Of a stretch of 64,000 nt of DNA, positions 17,405 to 25,546 are shown piece after piece (the stretch's first letter is position 1; every line of letters begins with the position of its first letter). The notes under the pieces were generated by a model, which was not told the DNA's origin, made no database searches, and saw only the letters and a program-made list of their open reading frames with translations. The position numbers and the translations under genes are program-made. The DNA is taken from assembly GCF_005222695.1 (NCBI RefSeq), contig NZ_STGG01000064.1, positions 213,185-277,184 on the forward strand, written 5' to 3'. Source of the stretch: Massilia sp. HP4. GTDB lineage: Bacteria; Pseudomonadota; Gammaproteobacteria; Burkholderiales; Burkholderiaceae_D.

Positions 17405-17421
17405 TTGTCGTCAAACTGTAA
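17405..17421 (+). promoter_or_regulatory. Motif TTGTCGTCAA-AC-TGTAA shared with the sensor kinase promoter
   Basis: 15 of 17 bases match 20113-20129. It ends 77 bases before the response-regulator ATG. It is a candidate autoregulatory box of the two-component system. Confidence 0.45.
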
Positions 17422-17498
17422 TTAACTGTCTTCTATGTCTGGAGGATGTGTTAATTCGACAGTTGGTCTTATACAATGGCAGACCAAGGAGAAAATGT

Positions 17499-18185
17499 AT
17501 GTACCGAGTGATGTTGGTGGAAGACGATGCGCGCTTGGCCGAGCTCGTCACCGAATACCTGTCCGGCTATGAATTCGCGGTCGAACTGGTCACGCGCGGC
17601 GATGCGGCGCTCGACCGCTTCAAGGAACTGGCGCCCGACGTCGTGATCCTCGACCTGATGCTGCCGGGCCTGGACGGCATGGTCGTGTGCCGCCAGATTC
17701 GCGACCAGTCCGACGTGCCCATCCTCATCCTCACCGCGCGCGAAGACTCGTATGACGAAGTGTCGGGCCTCGAGCAAGGCGCCGACGATTTCGTCAACAA
17801 GCCGGTCCAGCCGCGTGTGCTGCTGGCGCGCCTGCGCGCGCTGATGCGCCGCACCCAGGCCAAGTCGGGCGTCGATTCGCGCGTGCTGCAGTTCGGCGCC
17901 CTGCGCATCGTCACCTCGGATCGCAGCGTGGTCTGGCGCGGCCAGCCCTGCGTGCTGTCGAACACCGAATACAAGCTGCTGCTGGTGCTGGCCGAAGCGG
18001 CCGGCCGCGTGCTGTCGCGCGACGCCCTGCTCAAGAAGATGCGCGGCATCGAGTTCGACGGCCTGGACCGCAGCATCGACAACTGCATCTCCAAGCTGCG
18101 CCGCAAGTTCGACGATGCCGAATCGGAAAAGATCAAGACGGTGTGGGGAGAAGGCTACCTATTCTCGCCTTCGGCCTGGAATTGA
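17499..18185 (+). CDS. OmpR-family response regulator (RstA-like)
   Basis: From the ATG at 17499, after AAGGAG, the protein has 228 residues. The receiver domain (1-115) has acidic residues LVEDD, phospho-acceptor Asp52 in VVILDLMLPG and the conserved Lys in FVNKP. The C-terminal winged-helix domain (about 130-228) ends EKIKTVWGEGYLFSPSAW. Wording is closest to RstA. The likely partner kinase lies downstream at 20248 on the same strand but is separated by two genes on the other strand; a shared upstream motif links them. Targets may include the outer-membrane MipA pair between them. Confidence 0.92.
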   Translation: MYRVMLVEDDARLAELVTEYLSGYEFAVELVTRGDAALDRFKELAPDVVILDLMLPGLDGMVVCRQIRDQSDVPILILTAREDSYDEVSGLEQGADDFVNKPVQPRVLLARLRALMRRTQAKSGVDSRVLQFGALRIVTSDRSVVWRGQPCVLSNTEYKLLLVLAEAAGRVLSRDALLKKMRGIEFDGLDRSIDNCISKLRRKFDDAESEKIKTVWGEGYLFSPSAWN

Positions 18186-18199
18186 AGACTCACCAATGA

Positions 18200-18223
18200 A
18201 ACCTGCCAAGCGCAGGTTTTTTT
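18200..18223 (+). terminator. Terminator after the response regulator
   Basis: Stem AACCTGC / GCAGGTT with a 5-nt loop, followed by a T run, lies 15 bases past the stop and before the convergent gene. Confidence 0.85.
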
Positions 18224-18231
18224 GTGTCCGC

Positions 18232-18969
18232 TTATTCGAACAGCGGCACGATCGCCAAGGGCGCGTTATAGGTCAGCACCTTGGCGGTGGCCAGGCGCGT
18301 GGTAATCAGCTGCAGGGCAGCTCCCTCGACCGGCGCCTGTGCGAAGCGGTAGGTGACGAGCGGGAAATCGGCGTCGACGTCGCCGGCGAAGGCCGCGCCG
18401 CGCGTCGCCGCCAGGGCCACCAGATTGCCGCCCAGGCGCAGGTGCACGCTGGCCGCCTCGCCTTGCTTGGGGAAGACCAGGCGCACGCCGACGCATTGAC
18501 GGCTACCCGCCGAGCGGTCGGCATAGCGGGCGAAAGCCAGCGCCTGTTCGCAGGCGGCGCGCAATTCGGTCATGTCATAGGCGCCGTCGGCGCGCAGCGC
18601 CAGCGAGACCCGCGGACGAATCGTGAAGCCGCCCAGCGGACGATTCGGCGACAGCACGGCGTTCTCGTCGTATGCCGCCTTGAGCAGCGGCAGCGTGGTG
18701 CGCCCCAGCGCATCCAGCGCCAGGCCGGCCTGGACCGTGCGGCCTTTCATCACCAGCTGCACGCCCTGCTCCAGCACGCCTTTTTCGCGCGGCAGCACTT
18801 GCAGGTGGTTGTGCAGCAGGTTCTTGGGGCCACCATACTTATCGAATTGCACCATCGCGCGGTAGGCATCTCGATAGTTCACCCATTCCCCGGCGCTCGG
18901 CTGCGCCACGGCCATACCGGCCGTCAGCAGCAGGGTCACGCAGGCGGTGAGGTGTGCGCGTCGCATCAT
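18232..18969 (-). CDS. Secreted hypothetical protein, 245 residues
   Basis: It begins with a clear signal peptide (LTACVTLLLTAGMAVAQ). The mature part is acidic and basic in patches, without lipid or membrane anchors, and includes NYRDAYRAMVQFDKYGGPKN, a segment suggesting a DUF2987-like family, though I am not certain. It overlaps the mipA stop by one base (TGATG), so the two are coupled and probably function together in the envelope. A role beyond periplasmic location cannot be stated. Confidence 0.75.
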   Translation of the reverse strand: MMRRAHLTACVTLLLTAGMAVAQPSAGEWVNYRDAYRAMVQFDKYGGPKNLLHNHLQVLPREKGVLEQGVQLVMKGRTVQAGLALDALGRTTLPLLKAAYDENAVLSPNRPLGGFTIRPRVSLALRADGAYDMTELRAACEQALAFARYADRSAGSRQCVGVRLVFPKQGEAASVHLRLGGNLVALAATRGAAFAGDVDADFPLVTYRFAQAPVEGAALQLITTRLATAKVLTYNAPLAIVPLFE

Positions 18970-19802
18970 CAGAACCGGTAGGCGAAGGCGGCCGAAACCG
19001 ACACGTTGGTGGGCCGCTCGACGAGCGGGCTATTGCGGGTGCTGCCGACCAGGCGCGTGGCCTGGACATTGGTGACCAGCATCCAGGACGGGTTCAGGGC
19101 CCAGTTCCAGCGCGCGCCGACGCGCACATCCTTGATGCCGCCGCCCGGCCGGTACATGGGGTTGCCGCTGACCCGGGATTCGTCCCCGGTCACGCCGAAA
19201 TAGGCGCGGCTGTAGTCGGCGTTGACGATGGTGGCGCCGGCATTGAACGAGAGCGTGTGCCGAGGCGCGAGCTGCACGGCCAGGCGCTGCACGCCCAGCT
19301 CCATGCGCGCGCCGTCGCGGTCATTGCCCGAGCCGAGCAGCACGCTGCTCGTCAGCCGCCATTCGGGCGCCAGGTAGTAGTTGAAGAAGAACCCGCCCTC
19401 GAGCCGGGTACTCACGTCTTTCATGCCGACCAGGCGGTTCTCGCTGCGCAGGAACTCCACCGGCGCGGTCGTGACACCGACCCCGTCGACGATCTTGCCG
19501 GAGCCGGATTCGTCGCGGTTGGCGTGGACCGTCAGCAGCGGCCCGTATTCGACCGTCGGACGGTTGGACAAATGCATCCCTGCGCTCATGCCGGAAATAA
19601 AAAAGCCATTGCTCCATTGAACCTGGATCACTGGCAAGGCTGAAACCTTGTGACTGTCCGCCCCCTCGTAACGCGGCCGCGCGACGGCGCCCAGCCCTGC
19701 GTACATGTCGCGGCTGCCGTCGGGCATCGGGTTGGTGGCCGGTGTCTGCGCACTTGCTGCCGTGCTTGCAGCCGCCAGGGCCAGGGCGAAAAATGGTTTC
19801 AT
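18969..19802 (-). CDS. MipA/OmpV-family outer membrane protein
   Basis: From the ATG at 19802 the protein has 277 residues, with a signal peptide (MKPFFALALAAASTAASAQ). The mature part shows the family start (YAGLGAVARPRYEGADSHKV) and ends in an aromatic residue (VSVSAAFAYRF), as outer-membrane barrels do. Members act as porins or scaffolds for murein enzymes and are often controlled by neighbouring two-component systems. Here it lies between response regulator and kinase genes on the opposite strand, which suggests it is a target. An in-frame start further upstream would not give a signal peptide at the N-terminus. Confidence 0.88.
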   Translation of the reverse strand: MKPFFALALAAASTAASAQTPATNPMPDGSRDMYAGLGAVARPRYEGADSHKVSALPVIQVQWSNGFFISGMSAGMHLSNRPTVEYGPLLTVHANRDESGSGKIVDGVGVTTAPVEFLRSENRLVGMKDVSTRLEGGFFFNYYLAPEWRLTSSVLLGSGNDRDGARMELGVQRLAVQLAPRHTLSFNAGATIVNADYSRAYFGVTGDESRVSGNPMYRPGGGIKDVRVGARWNWALNPSWMLVTNVQATRLVGSTRNSPLVERPTNVSVSAAFAYRF

Positions 19803-20003
19803 CGTGAAAGTGCTCGGAGAGTTCGTCTGTCGATATTTTACGTCGAGCAAGCTTCGCTCTCCCATCCCCGTATGACTATTCGATTGGTGACCGCGTCGCG
19901 TTTCCTGTGGAACGCGCGCCCGCCGTCACATCCTGGGGCCATTCTGTGCGGCGCGCTGGGCGCGGCGCTTCGGAATCGACCTGTGATCGCTTCCTACTTG
20001 AAT

Positions 20004-20037
20004 AAAAAAACCCACCGACACTTGCGCATCAGGTGGG
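20004..20037 (-). terminator. Minus-strand terminator-like hairpin with no assigned gene
   Basis: On the minus strand, CCCACC, a 15-base loop region and GGTGGG are followed by seven T residues. No protein gene on the minus strand ends here, and it lies upstream of the kinase on the plus strand. It could end a small RNA starting near 20110. Confidence 0.5.
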
Positions 20038-20112
20038 CAAACGGAAAACCTGATGATGAGGAAGATGTTAATCGTTCGCCCCGCTGTCATTCAACCTTGA
20101 GATGTCGGCCAA

Positions 20113-20129
20113 TTGTCGTCAATTTGTAA
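20113..20129 (+). promoter_or_regulatory. Motif TTGTCGTCAA-TT-TGTAA before the kinase
   Basis: It matches the motif before the response regulator (17405-17421) at 15 of 17 bases and sits 74 bases before the leader ORF, a spacing similar to that at the regulator (77). Confidence 0.45.
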
Positions 20130-20203
20130 GCCATCCTGCGCCTCCCCCTTGCGGTCCACCGACGCGACCGTTGCGCCTGTACAATTCGGCCCGAGGAGAC
20201 ACC

Positions 20204-20251
20204 ATGCAGCTGGCAGCGCCAAACCGACAGTCGAGCAGGACGCGATCGTGA
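20204..20251 (+). CDS. Possible 15-residue leader peptide overlapping the kinase start
   Basis: The ATG at 20204 has the best ribosome site in the area (GAGGAGACACC). It encodes MQLAAPNRQSSRTRS, and its TGA (20249-20251) overlaps the GTG of the kinase (GTGA). This could couple translation of the kinase to the leader. It is equally possible that it marks a sequence error in the true kinase start. Confidence 0.4.
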   Translation: MQLAAPNRQSSRTRS

Positions 20252-21564
20252 ACCGGATATTCTTCCGTTTCTTCGTGCTCGTCATGCTGTCGATCACGGC
20301 CGCCACCTTCGTCATCTACTTCGCGTTCGCGCGCCTGTTCGGCGACCCGCTGGACGACATTGCGCGGCGCCAGGCGGCGGCCCAGATCTTCCTGCTCGAA
20401 CAGTATGTCGACCAGGCGCCCAGGGACGAATGGCTGACCCGCCTGAACAATGTGCGCGAAGTGTCCGACGCGCGCTACGACCTGATGCCGCTGGCACAAG
20501 CCCGGGACGCCCTTGGCGCCGGCCGGCGCGCCGACCTCGAACGCGGCGCCATCGTGATCGACGTGGGCAGCAAATCGTTCTACCGCCGGGTCGACCTCGA
20601 TGGCGAACGCTATATCGGCAGCCAGGACGAGGTCTTGCATGCCCAGGACCTGCCGATCGATATCGGGCAGGCGCTCAAGATGGAGCTGCTGCGCTACGTG
20701 ATCGTCGCCATCGCCCTGCTGGTGCCGATCGCGCTGTGGTCGCGCTCGCATTGGCAGGGCCTGCAATCGCTGTCGCGCATGGCCGACGAGTTCGGCGCCG
20801 GCAAGCTGTCGGTGAGGGCCCACCTGAAGCCGTCGGACACCGTCTATCCGCTGGGCGAGCGCATCAACCACATGGCCGGCCGCATCGAGGCATTGATGGA
20901 GTCGCAACGCAATCTGCTGCACTCGGTGTCGCACGAGCTGCGCACGCCGATCGCGCGCCTCGAGTTCGCGCTCGAGCTGCTCGATGCCAAGGCCAGGGAT
21001 GCCGATTTGAGCCGCCGCATCGCGGCCATGGAAGGCGATTTGTCCGAGCTGAACAACCTGGTCAAGGAATTGCTCGATATGAGCAAGCTCGACAGCGCGC
21101 GCAGCCTGCAGGGCGCCGAGGCCGACCTGGACGCGCTGCTGCGCGACTGCTGCGCCACCCTGCCGCCCTCGCCGCAGCAAGTCGCCTGCGAGCTGGCACC
21201 GGGACTCGGCACGCTCGAACTCGATGCGCGCCTGCTGGCGCGCGCGGTCGGCAACCTGCTGCGCAATGCCCAAAAGTATGCGCAGGGGCGGATCGTGCTG
21301 TCGGCGCGGCGCGCGCCGGACCTGGTCGAGATCGCCGTCGACGACAATGGCCCCGGCATTCCCGCCGAAGAGCGCGACCGGATCTTCGACCCGTTCTACC
21401 GGCTCGACCGCAGCCGCGACCGCGCCACCGGCGGTTTTGGCCTGGGCCTGTCGATCGCGCAAAAGGCGGTGCTCTTGCATGGCGGGACCTTGCGGGTCGA
21501 GACATCTACCATGGGCGGGGCGCGCTTCGTGATCACGCTGCCGGCAAATAGCCCTAATAAATAA
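20248..21564 (+). CDS. Sensor histidine kinase (RstB-like)
   Basis: From the GTG at 20248 (CAGGA upstream) the protein has 438 residues. It has membrane segment 1 at residues 3-25 (FFRFFVLVMLSITAATFVIY), a periplasmic region of about 120 residues, membrane segment 2 (YVIVAIALLVPIALW), a HAMP linker, the phospho-acceptor His in LHSVSHELRTPIARLE, and ATP-binding boxes NLLRNAQKYAQ, DNGPGIP and FGLGLSI. Upstream in-frame sequence lacks a plausible start. It probably phosphorylates the RstA-like regulator at 17499. The signal is unknown. Confidence 0.9.
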   Translation: MNRIFFRFFVLVMLSITAATFVIYFAFARLFGDPLDDIARRQAAAQIFLLEQYVDQAPRDEWLTRLNNVREVSDARYDLMPLAQARDALGAGRRADLERGAIVIDVGSKSFYRRVDLDGERYIGSQDEVLHAQDLPIDIGQALKMELLRYVIVAIALLVPIALWSRSHWQGLQSLSRMADEFGAGKLSVRAHLKPSDTVYPLGERINHMAGRIEALMESQRNLLHSVSHELRTPIARLEFALELLDAKARDADLSRRIAAMEGDLSELNNLVKELLDMSKLDSARSLQGAEADLDALLRDCCATLPPSPQQVACELAPGLGTLELDARLLARAVGNLLRNAQKYAQGRIVLSARRAPDLVEIAVDDNGPGIPAEERDRIFDPFYRLDRSRDRATGGFGLGLSIAQKAVLLHGGTLRVETSTMGGARFVITLPANSPNK

Positions 21565-21629
21565 ACGGATTCGTTTACTTATTGTCGAGCCGGGCGTAAG
21601 CTGGGCGGGTTGCCAATTCCATCACTGCC

Positions 21630-22841
21630 ATGAACGAACGCCTGCTGATCGGCACCCTGTGCGGCCTGGGACTCTTGTCCACCGTCGGGGCGTCCCTCCC
21701 CTACCCGATGCTGGCGCCGCTGTTCGCCGACGGCAATGTCAATGGCCTCAACAGTTTCCTCGGCCTGCCGCCCAAGCTGCTGCTGGGCATCGCCCTGATG
21801 ATCAATCCAGTCGGCCTGCTGATCGGCAGCGCGGTGCTGGGGCCGCTGTCGGACGGCTTCGGCCGCCGGCGCGCCCTGCTCCTGACCACGGTCGGGGCGG
21901 CCGTGGGCCACCTGCTCACGGCAGTCGCGATGGTGATGGAATCGTACCTGCTGTTCCTGGCGGCGCGCTTCTTCACCGGTCTGCTGGAAGGCAATGGCGC
22001 GGTGATGCGGGCGCTGGTCATCGAGCGCATCAAGGGGCCGCTGCGCAACCACGCGCTGTCATGGCTCAACGGCGCGTTCAACCTGGGTTGGCTGGTCGGC
22101 CCGCTGCTGGCCGGCTTCACCATGGCGCTGGGGCCCGAACTGCCGTTCTACATCGCCGCCGTTGCCCTGCTGCTGGGCACGGTGGGCGTCCTGGTCTCGA
22201 TCCCGCCCACGCCATCCGCGCCGCACGCGCACCGCTGGTGGACGGTGGCGCGCGACCGCCACGCACTGACCCTGCTGCGCCACCCGCCGCTGCGCACCTT
22301 GTTCACTGTCCACCTGGGCTATTGCTGCGGCGTCGCCGCGCTGTACGAGTTCTTTCCGCTGTGGCTGGTGGACGTGGGCGGCTACGATGCGCGCCAGATC
22401 GCCGTCGTGAACATGGGCATGTGCGCGCTGATGACGACGGCCGCCCTGTTCGCCGGCCACGCCAGCCAGGTCGAGGGCCGCCTGCGCGCCGGCTGGTATG
22501 CGGCCATGGCGGCGGTCGCCGTGCTGTGCGTGGGATTCGGCAACCTGTGGGTCGGCATCGCCGGCATCGTCCTGTTCGGCGCGCCGCATGCCTTCTACAA
22601 CACCGCCCTGCAAACCTGGTCGGCAGACGAATTCGCGCTGCATGGCCAGGGTTCCGTGATGGCCCTGCTGTCGACCATCTTTTGCCTGGCCAATATCCTG
22701 ATGGCGCTGGCAGGTGCGGTGCTGACCCTGATCGATACCCGCCTGGTGCTGGTAGTCGGCGGCCTGCTGGCCGCCTGGGCCTCGGTGGCCCTGCGCCGCT
22801 GGAGCGCGCGCAGCCCGCATCCCCACCTGGAGAACGCATGA
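21630..22841 (+). CDS. Major facilitator superfamily transporter
   Basis: The protein has 403 residues and about twelve hydrophobic segments. The MFS signature in the 2-3 loop is GPLSDGFGRRRALL, and helix 4-5 wording is FFTGLLEGNGAVMRAL. It resembles drug/efflux or sugar exporters, but substrate is not evident. Its stop overlaps the start of the next gene (ATGA), so the transporter and a Cys-rich regulator form one unit. An AT-rich inverted repeat (AATAAATAAACG gatt CGTTTACTTATT) precedes it and could be an operator. Confidence 0.85.
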   Translation: MNERLLIGTLCGLGLLSTVGASLPYPMLAPLFADGNVNGLNSFLGLPPKLLLGIALMINPVGLLIGSAVLGPLSDGFGRRRALLLTTVGAAVGHLLTAVAMVMESYLLFLAARFFTGLLEGNGAVMRALVIERIKGPLRNHALSWLNGAFNLGWLVGPLLAGFTMALGPELPFYIAAVALLLGTVGVLVSIPPTPSAPHAHRWWTVARDRHALTLLRHPPLRTLFTVHLGYCCGVAALYEFFPLWLVDVGGYDARQIAVVNMGMCALMTTAALFAGHASQVEGRLRAGWYAAMAAVAVLCVGFGNLWVGIAGIVLFGAPHAFYNTALQTWSADEFALHGQGSVMALLSTIFCLANILMALAGAVLTLIDTRLVLVVGGLLAAWASVALRRWSARSPHPHLENA

Positions 22842-23476
22842 ATACGCCAGAGCGCATCCTGCTGCAAATTAAAATGCGCGGTCCGCAGACCGCGCAGGCC
22901 CTGGCCGACCAACTGGGCCTGACCTCGATGGGTGTGCGCCGCCACCTGGAGCAGGCCCAGGACAAGGGCCTGGTCGAGAGCCATGACAGCAGCGGCAAGG
23001 TCGGCCGCCCGGTACGGCGCTGGGGTTTGAGCGAGGCCGGTCATGCGCGCTTTCCCGATCGCCATGCCGAGCTGACGGTCGACCTCATCGGGCAGGTGCA
23101 GGCGCTGTTCGGGCCGCAAGCCATGGAGCGCCTGATCGCCGCCCGCGAACAGGCCAGCGAGGCCTTGTACCGCAGCCGGCTCGATGAAGTGGAAGCCGGG
23201 GCGCCGCTGGCGCGGCGGGTCGAGGCGCTGGCCCGGGTGCGCGACGAAGAAGGCTATATGGCCGAGGCGCAAGCGCAGGAAGATGGCGGCGTCTTGCTGG
23301 TCGAGCACCATTGCCCGATCTGCGCGGCGGCCACGATGTGCCAGGATTTCTGCCGCTCGGAGCTGGAGGTATTCCAGCGGGTGCTGGGGCCGGACGTGAA
23401 AGTGGTCCGGATCGAGCACCAGTTGGCCGGAGCGCGGCGCTGCGCCTATGCGGTCACGCCGCACGTACCCGGATGA
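22838..23476 (+). CDS. Winged-helix regulator with a Cys-rich C-terminal motif (COG2345-like)
   Basis: The protein has 212 residues; the ATG at 22838 overlaps the transporter stop. The N-terminus is a DeoR/ArsR-like helix-turn-helix (AQALADQLGLTSMGVRRHLE) with a wing (GKVGRPVRRWGLS). Near the C-terminus CPICAAATMCQDFC has four cysteines spaced C-x2-C-x5-C-x3-C, reminiscent of SufR-type iron-sulfur regulators. It probably controls the coupled transporter in response to metal or redox state. The family assignment is moderate; the ligand is inferred. Confidence 0.82.
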   Translation: MNTPERILLQIKMRGPQTAQALADQLGLTSMGVRRHLEQAQDKGLVESHDSSGKVGRPVRRWGLSEAGHARFPDRHAELTVDLIGQVQALFGPQAMERLIAAREQASEALYRSRLDEVEAGAPLARRVEALARVRDEEGYMAEAQAQEDGGVLLVEHHCPICAAATMCQDFCRSELEVFQRVLGPDVKVVRIEHQLAGARRCAYAVTPHVPG

Positions 23477-23480
23477 GAAA

Positions 23481-23503
23481 ACGGCGTCCGCAAGGGACGC
23501 CGT
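23481..23503. terminator. Bidirectional terminator
   Basis: Stem ACGGCGTCC / GGACGCCGT with a 5-nt loop lies between two convergent genes. The minus-strand side has TTTTC. Confidence 0.75.
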
Positions 23504-23509
23504 CTTGTT

Positions 23510-23854
23510 CTACTTCCGGGTATCGATCCGGCCGTCGTGGTCGGGATGCGAGCGTACATGGGTCGCGCCGTACCAGAGGTGTTCCCACCAGTGATCGCGC
23601 GAACGCACGGTCGCCAGGCATTTCTTGTCGAACCCTTCCTTGAACACCGTATCAGGGCAGAGGTTCGACGCCATCGCGTGGCGCTGGTTTTCGGCATGCA
23701 CGAGCGCGATGCCGAACCAGAGGGTGGTCAGGACGAAGATCAGCGCCAGCGACCACGCGATGTGATTCACGTTACTGGTCTCGAACAAGGTTTCCTCTTT
23801 GGGTCGTGACCCTTCATAGATCTTGAGGATCTCGCCTTCGACTTTGTCGCTCAT
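23510..23854 (-). CDS. Hypothetical membrane protein, 114 residues
   Basis: It has one transmembrane segment (IAWSLALIFVLTTLWFGIAL) and a hydrophilic C-terminal part with two cysteines (ASNLCPDTVF...KKCLATVRSRD) that may lie in the periplasm. Its ATG overlaps the dsbA stop (ATGA), so the two genes are coupled. A Cys-containing periplasmic tail next to a disulfide oxidase makes a DsbA-related role plausible, but no family is recognised. Confidence 0.7.
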   Translation of the reverse strand: MSDKVEGEILKIYEGSRPKEETLFETSNVNHIAWSLALIFVLTTLWFGIALVHAENQRHAMASNLCPDTVFKEGFDKKCLATVRSRDHWWEHLWYGATHVRSHPDHDGRIDTRK

Positions 23855-24513
23855 TTTTCCTTGGCTGCCTTCGCCACCAGTGCGTCGAGGACCTGGCCGG
23901 TGGCCGACATCAGCTGGCCCATGTCCTGGATCTTGTTCGATTGCGCCACCGTGGCCGGCGACACGACGTATTTACCGTCGATGATGACGGTCGGGGTGCT
24001 GCTGACCTTGTAGGCTTCGGCGATCTGCGGCAGGCGCTTGAGCTTGGTCTGCACGCCGAACGAGTTCCACGCTTCGGTGAACTTGGCCTTGTCCAGGCCG
24101 TTCGAGGTGGCCCAGGCGATGATGTCGTCGTCCTTCATCAGGCGCTTGCGCTCGACGTGCACGGCGCGGAACACGCGGTGATGGTATTCCTCGAGCTTGC
24201 CCATGGCGTCGAGCGTCAGGAACAGGCGGGCTTCTGGATCGGTGGCGCCCTGGAACGGCAATGGGATGCGGCGCATCACGATGTTGTCGCCTTGCTTTTT
24301 GACCCAGTTCACCAGGCTCGGTTCGAACGCGTTGCACGCGCCGCAGTGGTAGGCAAAGAACTCGACCACTTCAACCTTCTTGCCCACCGTCTGGGTCGGC
24401 TGTGGCGAAGCCAGCACGGTGTATTCGGCGCCAACCTGGGGGTTGGTCGGCGTGGCATTGGCGAAACCGGCGACCAGGGCAGCGGCAACGAGGGCGAAAC
24501 GCAGGGTGCGCAT
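23851..24513 (-). CDS. dsbA: Thiol:disulfide interchange protein DsbA
   Basis: The protein has 220 residues, with a signal peptide (LRFALVAAALVAGFANA). The active site is CGAC (Cys57-Cys60) in EFFAYHCGACNAFEP; classical DsbA has CPHC, so the redox potential may differ. The cis-Pro region is SSTPTVIIDGKY. It introduces disulfides into exported proteins and is reoxidised by DsbB. The ATG at 24513 follows AAGGA, and a longer in-frame start is unlikely. It is co-transcribed with the small membrane protein gene. Confidence 0.93.
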   Translation of the reverse strand: MRTLRFALVAAALVAGFANATPTNPQVGAEYTVLASPQPTQTVGKKVEVVEFFAYHCGACNAFEPSLVNWVKKQGDNIVMRRIPLPFQGATDPEARLFLTLDAMGKLEEYHHRVFRAVHVERKRLMKDDDIIAWATSNGLDKAKFTEAWNSFGVQTKLKRLPQIAEAYKVSSTPTVIIDGKYVVSPATVAQSNKIQDMGQLMSATGQVLDALVAKAAKEK

Positions 24514-24657
24514 AAAATCCTTCCAAAAGAATGAACGAACGACCGCGAGATTACCACTTTTTGCGGATCCCCTGTCCCCGCGGCCCAATTTATTGCATTT
24601 GCTTACGGCTGAAACAAGCGTGTGGTGACTTTCACTATACGTTGGCGGCCGAAATGG

Positions 24658-25542
24658 TCAAGGAACGGACGAACGCCGCCCGCGCGCCTCTTCGAGCATC
24701 GCGCACAGCTTCGCCGCGCCCTCGGCCGTGCGCGGCCCCGCCCGGTTGGTCAAATCGCCATCGATAGTGAAGATATTGCCCCGCCTCACGGCCGTCATGC
24801 CCTTGAACGATTGCCACATCTTCCCGCCCGGATCGGATGGGTTGTCGCGCCCGCCGACCAGGATGACTTCGGGGTCGGCCTCGATCACCGCTTCGACGCC
24901 GACTTCGGGGGCGATCGTCTTCAGGGCTCCGAACAGATTGCGCCCGCCGCACAGGCGCAGCATGTCGCCGGCGATGTGGTCGTCGTTGAGCGTGTAGAGC
25001 GGCTTGGGCCAGACCTGGTAGAACACGGTCACTGGCGGGCGCGCCGCATAGCGCGCCTTGAGCGCCGCGATGCGGGCCCGGTAATCCTGCGCCGCAGCCT
25101 GCGCGGCCGGCTCGGTGCCGAGCAGCCGGCCCAGGCGCAGCAGGCTCTCGCCGATCTGGTCCAACCGTCCCGGCTCGCTGTGAAAGACCGGGATGCCAAG
25201 GCGCTCGAGCTGCTCGACCTGGCGCACCGGATTGCCGCTATGCCAGACCACCAGCAGGTCGGGCTTGAGCGCCAGCACGCGTTCGAAATCGAGCTTGTTA
25301 TAGCTGCCGACCTGGGGCAGCTTCCTGGCCGCCTCCGGGTAGTCGCTATAGTTGACGGCGCCGACCAGGCGCGCGCCGCCGCCGGCCGCGTACAGCAGCT
25401 CGGTGACATGCGGCGCCAGCGACACCACCCGCCGCGCCGGCTGCGCCAGGGTGACCGTACGGCCGACATCGTCGACCACCGTGACGCTGGCGCCGGCGAC
25501 CGCCGGCAGCACGGCCAGGAACAGCGCAGTCAGCCGCTTCAT
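24658..25542 (-). CDS. btuF: Cobalamin ABC transporter substrate-binding protein
   Basis: The protein has 294 residues with an N-terminal signal peptide (LTALFLAVLPAVAGAS). The BtuF fold is visible: VVSLAPHVTELLYAAGGGARLV, SDYPEAARKLPQVG, LALKPDLLVVW and VGGRDNPSDPG. It carries vitamin B12 in the periplasm to BtuCD. It starts 4 bases after the btuB stop and shares the upstream cobalamin riboswitch. btuC and btuD are not in the window, so the permease would have to lie elsewhere. Confidence 0.88.
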   Translation of the reverse strand: MKRLTALFLAVLPAVAGASVTVVDDVGRTVTLAQPARRVVSLAPHVTELLYAAGGGARLVGAVNYSDYPEAARKLPQVGSYNKLDFERVLALKPDLLVVWHSGNPVRQVEQLERLGIPVFHSEPGRLDQIGESLLRLGRLLGTEPAAQAAAQDYRARIAALKARYAARPPVTVFYQVWPKPLYTLNDDHIAGDMLRLCGGRNLFGALKTIAPEVGVEAVIEADPEVILVGGRDNPSDPGGKMWQSFKGMTAVRRGNIFTIDGDLTNRAGPRTAEGAAKLCAMLEEARGRRSSVP

Positions 25543-25546
25543 GGCG

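Larger units (their letters stand above)
16771..17498. other. Long intergenic region between oxlT and the response regulator
   Basis: I see no convincing gene in these 728 bases; short ORFs on both strands have unnatural composition. The region is more AT-rich than its neighbours. It holds an operator-like palindrome (17227-17240) and, near the response-regulator end, a TTGTCGTCAA-based motif and AT-rich promoter-like sequence (TGTAATTAAC). Confidence 0.6.
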
